Shown here piece by piece: positions 22,595 through 30,556 of a DNA stretch of 64,000 nucleotides. Within the stretch, counting starts at the first letter, position 1. Every line of letters starts with the position of its first letter. This DNA comes from DATFRY01 sp035489015 (lineage in GTDB: Bacteria > Myxococcota_A > Polyangia > Haliangiales > Haliangiaceae). The translations under genes were made by a program, and so were the position numbers. The notes below the pieces were generated by a model. The model ran no database searches. It was not told the DNA's origin and saw only the letters and a program-made list of their open reading frames with translations. The DNA is taken from contig DATHKR010000163.1 in the NCBI GenBank assembly GCA_035489015.1, positions 1-64,000 of the forward strand, written 5' to 3'.

Positions 22595-23816
22595 CGTCCT
22601 CATCGTCGACGACGAGCCGTTCGCGCGGCTGTCGCTGGCCAGCCTGCACCCGTCCGGCGCGGACCGGTTCGACTTCGTGGCCGAGGCCGGCAACGGGGCC
22701 GAGGCGCTGGCCGCGCTCGCCGATCACCCGGAGATCGACATCGTGCTGCTCGATCTGTCGATGCCGGTCATGGACGGCATCGCGGTGCTGCGCCGCCTGC
22801 GCGCCGAGCCGCCGCCGCGCCCGCCCGCGGTGGTGGTGCTCTCGGCCCACGACGACTACCACCTGGTCCGCGACGCCTTCCAGCTGGGCGCCACCGACTA
22901 TCTGCTGAAGAGCGAGGTCGACGCGGTCGTCCTCCGCGCCGCGCTCGAGAAGGCGGCCTCCGGGCTGGCTCCGTGGGGCGAGCGCACCGCCGCCGTGCTC
23001 CAGCGGCGCCAGCTCGAGTTCCTGAAGGCGCAGGTGCTGCGCGATCTCCTCGCCGCGGTCGCCTCGCCGGAGCTCGAGGAGACGTTCGCGGGGCTCGGCA
23101 TCGCGCTCACCCCGCCGTTCGCGGTCTGCTGCTTCTGGATCGACGACCTCGCCGCGGTGTCGCGGCGCGAGGGCGCCGACGGGCTGGCGCGGTTCTCGGA
23201 GATGGTGGCCGGCGGGTTGCGCCAGTCGCTCGCCTCGGCCGGGCGCGGCGAGGTGGTGCCGCTCGGACCGGGCCACGCCGTCGTCCTGTTCTCGCCCGCG
23301 GCGGAGGCCGGGTCGGCCCTGGAGCGGTCGGCGCGCGCCTTCTGCGAGGACGCCGCCGACTACCTGTCTCGATACCTGAGCGTGAAGGTGACCTTCTCGC
23401 TCGGGCCGGCCTGCGCCTCGGTGTGGGACGCGCCCCGCTCGCTGGACGCGGCGCGGGCCGCTCGCCGGGTCGAGTCGCGGATCGTCGTCCTGGCCAAGCG
23501 CGCCATCCACGAGCGATTCACCGATCCGCACTTCTCGCTCGAGGAGGCGAGCGAGCGGGCCGGCGTGTCCAGGAACCACCTCAGCTTCGAGTTCTCGCGC
23601 GAGACCGGCGAGACCTTCACCGAGTACGTCGCGCGCGTGCGGGTGGACGAGGCCCGCCGCCTGCTGGCCACCACCTCGCTCCTGGTCTACGAGGTCGGCG
23701 AGCAGGTCGGCTACGCCAGCGTCGAGCACTTCAGTCGCGTGTTCAAGAAGGTGGCCGGCGTGAGCCCGGTGCGGTTCCGGGCCGGCTTTCGCCCACCCGA
23801 CGGCGATTCGCCGTAG
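22587..23816 (+). CDS. YesN-type AraC-family response regulator
   Basis: 409 residues. Receiver domain 2-120 with IVDDE, phospho-acceptor D56 (LLDLSMPVMDG) and Lys in YLLKSE. A central ~180-residue linker domain follows, as in YesN proteins. The C-terminal AraC helix-turn-helix pair (about 305-402) reads FSLEEASERAGVSRNHLSFEFSRE and VYEVGEQVGYASVEHFSRVFKK. Translation is coupled to the kinase by an 8-bp overlap. Predicted to activate the downstream thaumatin/ABC/GH1 genes and perhaps the divergent glucanase pair. Confidence 0.92.
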   Translation: MYSVLIVDDEPFARLSLASLHPSGADRFDFVAEAGNGAEALAALADHPEIDIVLLDLSMPVMDGIAVLRRLRAEPPPRPPAVVVLSAHDDYHLVRDAFQLGATDYLLKSEVDAVVLRAALEKAASGLAPWGERTAAVLQRRQLEFLKAQVLRDLLAAVASPELEETFAGLGIALTPPFAVCCFWIDDLAAVSRREGADGLARFSEMVAGGLRQSLASAGRGEVVPLGPGHAVVLFSPAAEAGSALERSARAFCEDAADYLSRYLSVKVTFSLGPACASVWDAPRSLDAARAARRVESRIVVLAKRAIHERFTDPHFSLEEASERAGVSRNHLSFEFSRETGETFTEYVARVRVDEARRLLATTSLLVYEVGEQVGYASVEHFSRVFKKVAGVSPVRFRAGFRPPDGDSP

Positions 23817-23918
23817 GAGACGTCAAGAGGCCGGAAGAGCCATCATTCACCGGCAGCGCGGCGGCGGCGATAGTCACACCTCCTGCCGGCGACGTTCCGC
23901 CGGAACCGTGGAGGCCCC

Positions 23919-24695
23919 ATGAACCGTTCCTCGTCGATCTCGCGAACGAGCGCCGCGCGCGTGTGGCGGCGCACCTGGCTCCTGGCAGCGGTCGTGTCGA
24001 TCTGGTGGAGTCCGCGCCCGGCCCGGGCCGACACCTTCACCGTGCGCAACAGCTGCAGCTACACCGTCTACCCGGGCGTCTTCCCGGCCTCCGTGTTCCA
24101 GAACGGCGGCTGGACCCTGGCGCCGGGCGCGTCGTCGACCTTCACCGTCCCGAGCGGCTCGATCGGCCGGCTGTGGGGCCGCACCGGGTGCAACACCGGC
24201 ACCAGCCCGGCCCAGTGCACGACCGGGTCGTGCGGCGGCACCGGGCTGCAGTGCGCCGGGACCACCGGCCAGCCCAACACGTCGCTGTTCGAGTGGAACG
24301 TCGACGCCGGCGGCACCGACTGGTACGACGTCAGCTACGTCGACGCGGTCGACAACCCGATCGGCGTCACGGTCAGCAACCCGACCTGCTTCTCGCCCGC
24401 CGCGTGCAGCCCGTCGGTGCTGTCGAGCTGCCCGTCCGACCTGAGGAGCGGCAACGTCTGCCTCAGCCCGTGCACCCGGTACAACACCGATCAGCTGTGC
24501 TGCCGCGGCGCGTTCGGCACGCCCAGCACCTGCGTGGTCGGCAACTGGCCGGGCTCGGCCCAGACCTACGTCAACAACGTCCACTCGAGCTGCCCGCGCC
24601 AGTACTCGTACGCGTACGACGAGGTGGCCGGCGGCGCCCTGCACACCTGCCCGACCGGGGCCAGCTTCACCATCACGTTCTGTCCGGGGACATGA
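23919..24695 (+). CDS. Secreted thaumatin-like protein
   Basis: 258 residues. Long signal sequence (WLLAAVVSIWW, cut after ARA) then a full thaumatin-family domain: FTVRNSCSYTVYPGVFP, GRLWGRTGC, SLFEWNVD, WYDVSYVDAVDNPIGV and RYNTDQLCC...GNW. About fifteen cysteines are compatible with the family's disulfide network. Thaumatin-like proteins of plants and fungi bind or cut beta-1,3-glucans, using an acidic cleft. Here its stop codon overlaps the start of the sugar-binding protein gene, tying it to glucan uptake. It could bind or loosen insoluble glucan at the cell surface. Family assignment firm, activity inferred. Confidence 0.9.
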   Translation: MNRSSSISRTSAARVWRRTWLLAAVVSIWWSPRPARADTFTVRNSCSYTVYPGVFPASVFQNGGWTLAPGASSTFTVPSGSIGRLWGRTGCNTGTSPAQCTTGSCGGTGLQCAGTTGQPNTSLFEWNVDAGGTDWYDVSYVDAVDNPIGVTVSNPTCFSPAACSPSVLSSCPSDLRSGNVCLSPCTRYNTDQLCCRGAFGTPSTCVVGNWPGSAQTYVNNVHSSCPRQYSYAYDEVAGGALHTCPTGASFTITFCPGT

Positions 24696-25972
24696 TGAAA
24701 CGGACGGCGTTCCTCGCCCTGGCCCTCGCCACCGCGCTCCTGCCCGCCTCCCGGGCCGCGGCGCAGACCAAGGTCACCCTCAAGATGGGCGACAACCTGC
24801 CCGACCGCACCAACACCTGGGGCGCGATCGTCGAGCAGATCAACAAGGAGTTCAAGGCGGCCCACCCGGGCGTGGAGATCGTCACCGAGAGCTACCTGGA
24901 CCAGCCGTACCAGCAGAAGGTCAAGATCTACGCCACCGCCAGGCAGCTGCCGGACGTCTTCAAGTTCTGGAGCTTCACCTCGCTCCTGAAGCCGCTCATC
25001 GACGGCGGCTTCGTGGCGCCGCTGGTCCGGGCCGACTTCGAGGGCCTCGGCTACCTGCCCGGCGCGCTCGACGCCAACACCTACGGCGGCAAGCTCTACG
25101 GCATCCCGGTGTCGACCGACCTCTGGGTCATCTACTACAACAAGAAGCTCTTCAAGGAGGCCGGCGTGGAGCGGGTCCCGGCCACCGTCGACGAGCTGAT
25201 CGCGCTGGTGCCCAGGTTCAAGGCCAGGGGCATCATCCCGATGACCACCGACGGGAAGGACGCCTGGCCGCTGTCGGTCACCTTCGATCAGCTGGCCTGG
25301 CGCATCTCGGGCGACAGGACCCTGCCGCGCCAGGCGCTCGAGCGGAAGGTGAAGTTCACCGATCCGGTGTTCGTGCAGGCCGCCCGCGAGCTGCAGCGCA
25401 TGGTGAAGTCCGGGCTGTTCCAGGAGGACCTCATGGTGTCGGACTACGGCGCCGCCCGGAACCTGTTCGGCCAGGGCAAGGCCGCCATGTACCTCATGGG
25501 CTCGTGGGAGCTCGGCCTGGCCGCCGGCAACACCTTCTCCGCCGAGTTCCGCGCCAGCGTCGATGTCTTCAAGTTCCCGACGGTGACCGGAGGCAAGGGC
25601 ACGATCGACGACCTCTTCGCCTGGTACGGCGGCAACTACGTGGTCAGCGCGTCGAGCAAGAACGTCGCCCTGGGGCGGCAGTACCTCCTCTTCTACGCCA
25701 GGCGCTTCCCGGTGCTGGCCTGGGAGAAGCAGGCCGCCCTGCCCGCCCAGACCGTCAAGCCGCGGCCCAGCGACACGCCGCTGGCCAGGTCGATCCTCCG
25801 CATCGTCGCCGAGGCCAGGGCCACCTCGGGGACGCCGGCCCTCGATCTGTCGACGCCGCGCTTCAAGGACGACGCCGAGAACGCCGTCCGCGAGCTCTGC
25901 TCGGGCCTCATCACGCCGGAGGCGTACGTGAAGAAGCTGGACAAGGCGGCGGAGAAGGCGGCCCGGAAGTAG
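24692..25972 (+). CDS. ABC sugar importer, solute-binding protein
   Basis: 426 residues with a signal peptide (MMKRTAFLALALATALLPAS, cut after AAA). The rest follows the family-1 (MalE/UgpB-like) extracellular solute-binding fold: VTLKMGDNLPDRTNTWG, HPGVEIVTESYLDQPYQQK, YGGKLYGIPVSTDLWVIYYN, GKAAMYLMGSWE and FAWYGGNYVVSASS. Not a predicted lipoprotein, so likely periplasmic. First of three importer genes; starts inside the stop of the thaumatin gene. Probable substrate is a beta-glucan oligosaccharide, judged from neighbours. Confidence 0.92.
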   Translation: MMKRTAFLALALATALLPASRAAAQTKVTLKMGDNLPDRTNTWGAIVEQINKEFKAAHPGVEIVTESYLDQPYQQKVKIYATARQLPDVFKFWSFTSLLKPLIDGGFVAPLVRADFEGLGYLPGALDANTYGGKLYGIPVSTDLWVIYYNKKLFKEAGVERVPATVDELIALVPRFKARGIIPMTTDGKDAWPLSVTFDQLAWRISGDRTLPRQALERKVKFTDPVFVQAARELQRMVKSGLFQEDLMVSDYGAARNLFGQGKAAMYLMGSWELGLAAGNTFSAEFRASVDVFKFPTVTGGKGTIDDLFAWYGGNYVVSASSKNVALGRQYLLFYARRFPVLAWEKQAALPAQTVKPRPSDTPLARSILRIVAEARATSGTPALDLSTPRFKDDAENAVRELCSGLITPEAYVKKLDKAAEKAARK

Positions 25973-25980
25973 CCGCGGCG

Positions 25981-26868
25981 ATGGTCGATCCGTTCCGGAA
26001 CCGGACCGTCATCGCCTGCCTGATGCTGCCCGGGCTGGCGGTGCTGGCCTTCGCGCTGCTCGTACCGCTCGGGTTCAGCGTCCACTTCAGCCTCACCGAC
26101 TCGGCCGGCTTCGGCGCCTACCAGTACGTCGGGCTCGACAACTACCGGTCCATCTTCACCGACGATCCGGTCTTCTGGCGCTCGCTCCGCAACGTGCTCC
26201 TGCTCATCGCGGTGACGGTGCTCGTCCAGAACCCGATCGCGTTCCTCCTGGCCGCCATCCTGGCCCGGCTGTCGGCCCGCGTCTCGCGCGTCCTGCGCAC
26301 CATCTACTTCGTGCCCGCGGTGCTGTCGCTGGTGATCGTCGCCCGGATGTGGGTGGACATCTTCAACCCGACCTTCGGCGCCCTCGACAAGGGGCTCCGC
26401 GCGGTCGGCCTGGACGCGCTGGCGGTGTCGTGGCTGTCCGACCCGCGCACCGCGCTGGGCGCGGTCATCTGGATCATCACCTGGCAGGGCTTCGGCTGGG
26501 CGCTCCTCTTCTACTACGCCGGCCTCATGACCGTGCCGCGCGAGCTGGAGGAGGCCGCGCGGGTGGACGGGGCCAGCTGGTTCCAGGTCTACACGCGTGT
26601 GGTCATTCCCTACCTGGTCCCGGTCATCTCGACGGTCGTCGTCATCGACGTCATCTCGTCGATGAAGCAGATGGAGCTCATCTACCTGACCACCGCCGGC
26701 GCGCCCGGCCAGCTGACCCAGTTCCTCGCGGTCTACCTCTATCAAAAGGCGTTCGTGGCCGGCGAGTACGGATACGGCAACGCGATCTCGGTGCTGTTCG
26801 TGATCATCTCGGTGACGCTCACGGTCCTGGTCCAGCGCGTCTTGCGGGCGCTGCCGGACGAGAAGTAG
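25981..26868 (+). CDS. ABC sugar importer permease 1 (MalF-like)
   Basis: 295 residues, six predicted membrane helices (first: VIACLMLPGLAVLAFALLVPLG). The EAA cytoplasmic loop that docks to the ATPase is present near residue 195 (ELEEAARVDGASWFQVYTRVVIPYL). Starts 8 bp after the binding-protein gene. Pairs with the next permease. Confidence 0.93.
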   Translation: MVDPFRNRTVIACLMLPGLAVLAFALLVPLGFSVHFSLTDSAGFGAYQYVGLDNYRSIFTDDPVFWRSLRNVLLLIAVTVLVQNPIAFLLAAILARLSARVSRVLRTIYFVPAVLSLVIVARMWVDIFNPTFGALDKGLRAVGLDALAVSWLSDPRTALGAVIWIITWQGFGWALLFYYAGLMTVPRELEEAARVDGASWFQVYTRVVIPYLVPVISTVVVIDVISSMKQMELIYLTTAGAPGQLTQFLAVYLYQKAFVAGEYGYGNAISVLFVIISVTLTVLVQRVLRALPDEK

Positions 26869-26871
26869 GCG

Positions 26872-27708
26872 ATGCGGCGCGCGCGAACCGTCGCCGGCAT
26901 GGGCGCGATCCACGTCGGTCTGGTCCTGTTCGCCTTCCTCCAGCTCTTCCCGCTCCTCTGGGTGTTCGTCTACTCGCTACAGCGATCCGGAGACCTGTTC
27001 GGCAACGACCTCCTCCGCCTCCCCGACGACCCGCAGTGGAGCAACTACGCGCGCGCCTGGGTCGACGGCCGGGTGGTCCGCTACGGCCTCAACAGCCTGA
27101 TCGTGGTCAGCGCCGCCACCGCGGCGTCGACCTTCCTGTCCTTCTGCATGGGATACGCCATCGCGCGGATGCGCTGGCGGCTGAGGCGGCTGGCCATGGG
27201 CGCGATCACGATGGGCATGGTGGTGCCGATCCACGCCACGCTCCTGCCCAACTTCATCTGGTTCGGCTACTTCGGGCTGATCGACACCCGGATCGGGCTG
27301 GTCATTCCCTACGTGGCCTTCACCCTGTCCTTCAACACGCTGGTCTACGCCGGCCACCTCCGCAACCTGCCGGTCGCGCTGGAGGAGGCGGCGCTGGTCG
27401 ACGGCGCCTCGTGGCCACGGGTCCTGTGGAGCGTGGTGGCGCCGCTGGCCACGCCGGCGACCGTGACGGTCGCGGTCATGACGTTCCTGGCCTGCTGGAA
27501 CGAGTTCATCATGGCCAACACGTACCTGGCCAGCGACGACCTGCGCACGCTGCCCTTCTCGATCATCCGCTTCGAAGGCGAGTACAGCTCCGACTACGCG
27601 GTCCAGTTCGCCTGCATGGTCATCGTGGCGGTGCCGGCGCTGGCGCTCTACCTCTTCTTCAGCAGGCACATCATGGCCGGCGCGACCGCCGGCGCGGTCA
27701 GGGAGTGA
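26872..27708 (+). CDS. ABC sugar importer permease 2 (MalG-like)
   Basis: 278 residues, six helices, with EAA loop ALEEAALVDGASWPRVLWSV near residue 170 and the typical MalG end FSRHIMAGATAGAVRE. Starts 3 bp after permease 1. No ATP-binding subunit is encoded in this cluster, so the importer must borrow a shared ATPase (as MsmX-dependent systems do) or one encoded elsewhere. Confidence 0.93.
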   Translation: MRRARTVAGMGAIHVGLVLFAFLQLFPLLWVFVYSLQRSGDLFGNDLLRLPDDPQWSNYARAWVDGRVVRYGLNSLIVVSAATAASTFLSFCMGYAIARMRWRLRRLAMGAITMGMVVPIHATLLPNFIWFGYFGLIDTRIGLVIPYVAFTLSFNTLVYAGHLRNLPVALEEAALVDGASWPRVLWSVVAPLATPATVTVAVMTFLACWNEFIMANTYLASDDLRTLPFSIIRFEGEYSSDYAVQFACMVIVAVPALALYLFFSRHIMAGATAGAVRE

Positions 27709-27715
27709 GCCGCGG

Positions 27716-29131
27716 ATGGCGAGCGACACGATCCTCGAGTTCCCGGCCGACTTCGTGTGGGGCACCGCGACGTCGGCCCATCAGATCGAGGGGGCCCGGG
27801 ACGAGGACGGCAAGGGCCCGTCGATCTGGGACCGCTTCGCCGCCGACCCGGCCCACATCGCCGACCGCAGCGACGCGAGCGTGGCCTGCGACCACTACCA
27901 TCGCTTCCGCGACGACCTCGACCTCATGGCGTCCCTGCGGCTCTGCAACTACCGCTTCTCGCTGGCGTGGCCTCGCATCGTCCCGGACGGGATCGGCGCG
28001 GTCAACGCGGCCGGCCTCGACTTCTACGACCGCCTGGTCGACGCCATGCTCGAGCGCGGCATCCGCCCGTTTGCCACGCTCCACCACTGGGACCTGCCCG
28101 TCGGGCTACAAGATCGCGGCGGCTGGACCAGCCGGACCACGGTCGACGCGTTTGTCCGCTACGCCGAGATCGCGGTGCGCCGGCTGGGCGACCGGGTCGC
28201 GTACTGGATGACCCACAACGAGCCGTCGGTGGTGGCCTTCTGCGGGCACCTGTTCGGCGTCCACGCGCCCGGGCTCCGCGATCTCCGCACCGCGCTGGCC
28301 GCGGCGCACGGCATCCTGCTCTCGCACGGCCGGGCGGTCCGCGCCATCCGGTCGGCGTGCCGCGGCGCGCGGGTCGGGATCGCGCAGAACCTCGAGTGGG
28401 TCGAGCCGGCCTCGGACCGCAGCGACGACGTCCTGGCCGCCCTGCGCCACGACGGCGCCTTCAACCGCTGGTTCCTGGACCCGGTGTTCGGGCGCGGCTA
28501 CCCCGACGACCTCGTCGCCTGGTACGGCGCCGACGCGCCGCGGCCCGAGCCGGGCGATCTGGACGAGATCGCCGCGCCGCTCGACTTCCTGGGCGTGAAC
28601 TACTACACGCGGCGGGTCATCGCCCACCATCCGGCCGGGCGCGGTCCGGGGCGCGCGGCGCTGGCCACTCGCCAGGTGGACTGGCCGTTCGTGCCGCGCG
28701 CCGACTTCGACGAGTGGGAGATCGCGCCGGAGGGCCTCTACCGGACTCTCCTCCGGGTCCAGCGCCAGTATCGCCCGCCGGCCATGATGGTGACCGAGAA
28801 CGGCACCTCCTGGCCCGATCGACCCGGACCCGACGGCCTGGTCCACGACCCGGTCCGCATCCGCTACCTCGCCCTCCACGCCGCGGCGGTGCGACAGGCG
28901 ATCGACGACGGCTGCGACGTGCGCGGCTACTTCGTCTGGTCGATCCTCGACAACTTCGAGTGGGGCTTCGGGTTCACGAAGCGCTTCGGCCTGGTCCACG
29001 TCGACTACCAGACCCAACGGCGCACGGTGAAGGACTCGGGCCGCTGGTACGCCAGGCTGGCGGCCGAGGGCCGCTTTCCGCGGTCGGACGCCAGCCTGGG
29101 CCCCCCGGTATCTCGCCCTACAGCGGGCTGA
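27716..29131 (+). CDS. GH1 beta-glucosidase
   Basis: 471 residues, full length for family GH1. N-terminal FPADFVWGTATSAHQIEGA, acid/base Glu in WMTHNEPSV, nucleophile Glu in VTENGTSWPD near residue 360, and the C-terminal NFEWGFGFTKRFGLVHVDY that shapes the aglycone pocket. No signal peptide, so cytoplasmic: it would hydrolyse beta-linked oligosaccharides brought in by the importer immediately upstream (7-bp gap). Its 3' end overlaps the convergent GH16 gene by 14 bp. Confidence 0.95.
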   Translation: MASDTILEFPADFVWGTATSAHQIEGARDEDGKGPSIWDRFAADPAHIADRSDASVACDHYHRFRDDLDLMASLRLCNYRFSLAWPRIVPDGIGAVNAAGLDFYDRLVDAMLERGIRPFATLHHWDLPVGLQDRGGWTSRTTVDAFVRYAEIAVRRLGDRVAYWMTHNEPSVVAFCGHLFGVHAPGLRDLRTALAAAHGILLSHGRAVRAIRSACRGARVGIAQNLEWVEPASDRSDDVLAALRHDGAFNRWFLDPVFGRGYPDDLVAWYGADAPRPEPGDLDEIAAPLDFLGVNYYTRRVIAHHPAGRGPGRAALATRQVDWPFVPRADFDEWEIAPEGLYRTLLRVQRQYRPPAMMVTENGTSWPDRPGPDGLVHDPVRIRYLALHAAAVRQAIDDGCDVRGYFVWSILDNFEWGFGFTKRFGLVHVDYQTQRRTVKDSGRWYARLAAEGRFPRSDASLGPPVSRPTAG

Positions 29132-30374
29132 ACGCGAACTGCTCCCAGGTGCTGGGCGACGGCCGGCTCGCGATGAGCACGTTCCCGGCGTTCAGGTCGG
29201 CCGCGACGTAGAGGTCGTTGGCCAGCGCCTGCAGCGCCACGGTGCCGTTCGGCTGGGTGATCCGCCGGAACTTCTCCCAGGTGCCGATGGAGGTCCGGCT
29301 CGCGATGAGGCGCCCGCCGTTCTCGAGGTCGGCGGCGACGTAGCGCCCGTTCACCACCGCCTGCAGCGAGATGGTGCCGTCCCCGTTGTCGATGACGCGG
29401 AACTGCTCCCAGGCGCTGATGGTGGGCCGGTTGGCGACGAGCGGGCTGGCCCCGGCGTTCTCCGCCGAGACGAACGTGTTGTTGGCCGAGGCCCGGATGC
29501 CGACCGCGCCCCCCGGCGGCGGAGGAGACGAGCCGGCCTGGTACACGCGCACGTAGTCGACCAGCACGTCGTTGATAGCCGGCGTCGAGCCGTCCGGGCC
29601 CGGGAACCAGTTCCCGCCGACTGCCTGATTCAGGATCAGGAAGAAGGGGTGGTTGTAGGCCCAGGTGGCGCCGCCGGGCAGATTGGCCGGCGTGATGGTC
29701 CGGATGACGTTGGTCGTGCTGTCCCGGTAGAACTGGATCTGGTCGGGCGACCAGATGACGCCGTAGACGTGGTAGCCGGGATCGTCGACGCGGGTCCCGT
29801 TGGGGAAGCCGGCCGAGACGCCGATGTTGCCGCCGCCCGAGTAGCCCGGCCCGTGCAGGGCCGACGACGTCACGCTGGGCCCGTAGTTGACGACCCACTC
29901 CATGATGTCGGTCTCGCCGCACGACGGCCAGCCGACGCTGCCGATGTTGCTGCCCAGCATCCAGAACGCGGGCCAGAGCCCGGTGGCGGCGACCAGGCGC
30001 ATGCGGGCCTCGATGCGGCCGTACTGGACGGAGAACTTGCCGCTGGTGTGCATGCGGGTCGAGGTCCACGTCCCGCCCGCGTCGCGGCGGGCGCGGATGA
30101 CCAGGCTGCCGCCGCCGTTCATGAACGCGTTCGGGCTGGCGGCGCTGCACGGCGCGGCGTTCGATCCGGCCGCGCAGTAGAACTCCGACTCGCCGTTCCC
30201 CCAGCCGCCGTTGTTGCCGACGTCGTAGCTCCACCGGGAGGCGTCGGGGAACGCGCCCGACGGGCCGTTGAACTCGTCGCTCCAGACCAGGTTCCACGTC
30301 TGCGCGCTGGCCGGCAGCGCGATACCCAGGACCGCGATCGCCGCGAGGAGCTGTGTTCGTTGCACCAGTTTCAT
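29118..30374 (-). CDS. Secreted GH16 endo-beta-1,3-glucanase with C-terminal fascin-like domain
   Basis: 418 residues. Signal peptide MKLVQRTQLLAAIAVLGIAL cut after ASA. The GH16 jelly-roll catalytic domain covers ~25-275 with WSDEFNG, the catalytic GETDIMEW (ExDxxE), FWMLGSN and HVYGVIWSPDQIQFY. This set is typical of bacterial laminarinases and lichenases. After a Pro-rich hinge (SSPPPPGG), residues ~292-418 contain three ~41-residue repeats (FVSAENAG..., YVAADLENGG..., YVAADLNAGN...) forming a fascin-like beta-trefoil, probably carbohydrate binding. The same domain heads the divergent beta-helix protein. Start at 30374 chosen for the signal peptide. Confidence 0.92.
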   Translation of the reverse strand: MKLVQRTQLLAAIAVLGIALPASAQTWNLVWSDEFNGPSGAFPDASRWSYDVGNNGGWGNGESEFYCAAGSNAAPCSAASPNAFMNGGGSLVIRARRDAGGTWTSTRMHTSGKFSVQYGRIEARMRLVAATGLWPAFWMLGSNIGSVGWPSCGETDIMEWVVNYGPSVTSSALHGPGYSGGGNIGVSAGFPNGTRVDDPGYHVYGVIWSPDQIQFYRDSTTNVIRTITPANLPGGATWAYNHPFFLILNQAVGGNWFPGPDGSTPAINDVLVDYVRVYQAGSSPPPPGGAVGIRASANNTFVSAENAGASPLVANRPTISAWEQFRVIDNGDGTISLQAVVNGRYVAADLENGGRLIASRTSIGTWEKFRRITQPNGTVALQALANDLYVAADLNAGNVLIASRPSPSTWEQFAFSPL

Positions 30375-30407
30375 GTCGTCCCTCCCTCTCGCGCGCAGTA
30401 TGTCGTC

Positions 30408-30422
30408 CACCGACCGTCGGTG
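30408..30422. promoter_or_regulatory. Palindrome in the divergent glucanase promoter
   Basis: CACCGAC-C-GTCGGTG, a perfect 7-bp inverted repeat with a 1-bp centre, 34 bp upstream of the GH16 start and 135 bp upstream of the divergent beta-helix gene. The form suits a dimeric repressor such as a LacI-family sugar regulator. Regulator unknown. Confidence 0.45.
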
Positions 30423-30556
30423 AATGATGGTTCCTCCGGCGGCTTGACGTTTCGTACGGCGATCGGATCCCGGACCGCGGAACGCCGGCGAGCGGCGGCG
30501 ACGCCGCTCCGCACCCGCTCCATGCTCGGCGGAAACTCGATATCGGGAGGGAAGCC

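Noticed and set aside
20759..22693. A 644-codon open frame antisense to the YesM-type kinase
   Set aside because: Same GC-frame artefact; the sense frame has complete kinase motifs and the antisense product is low-complexity.
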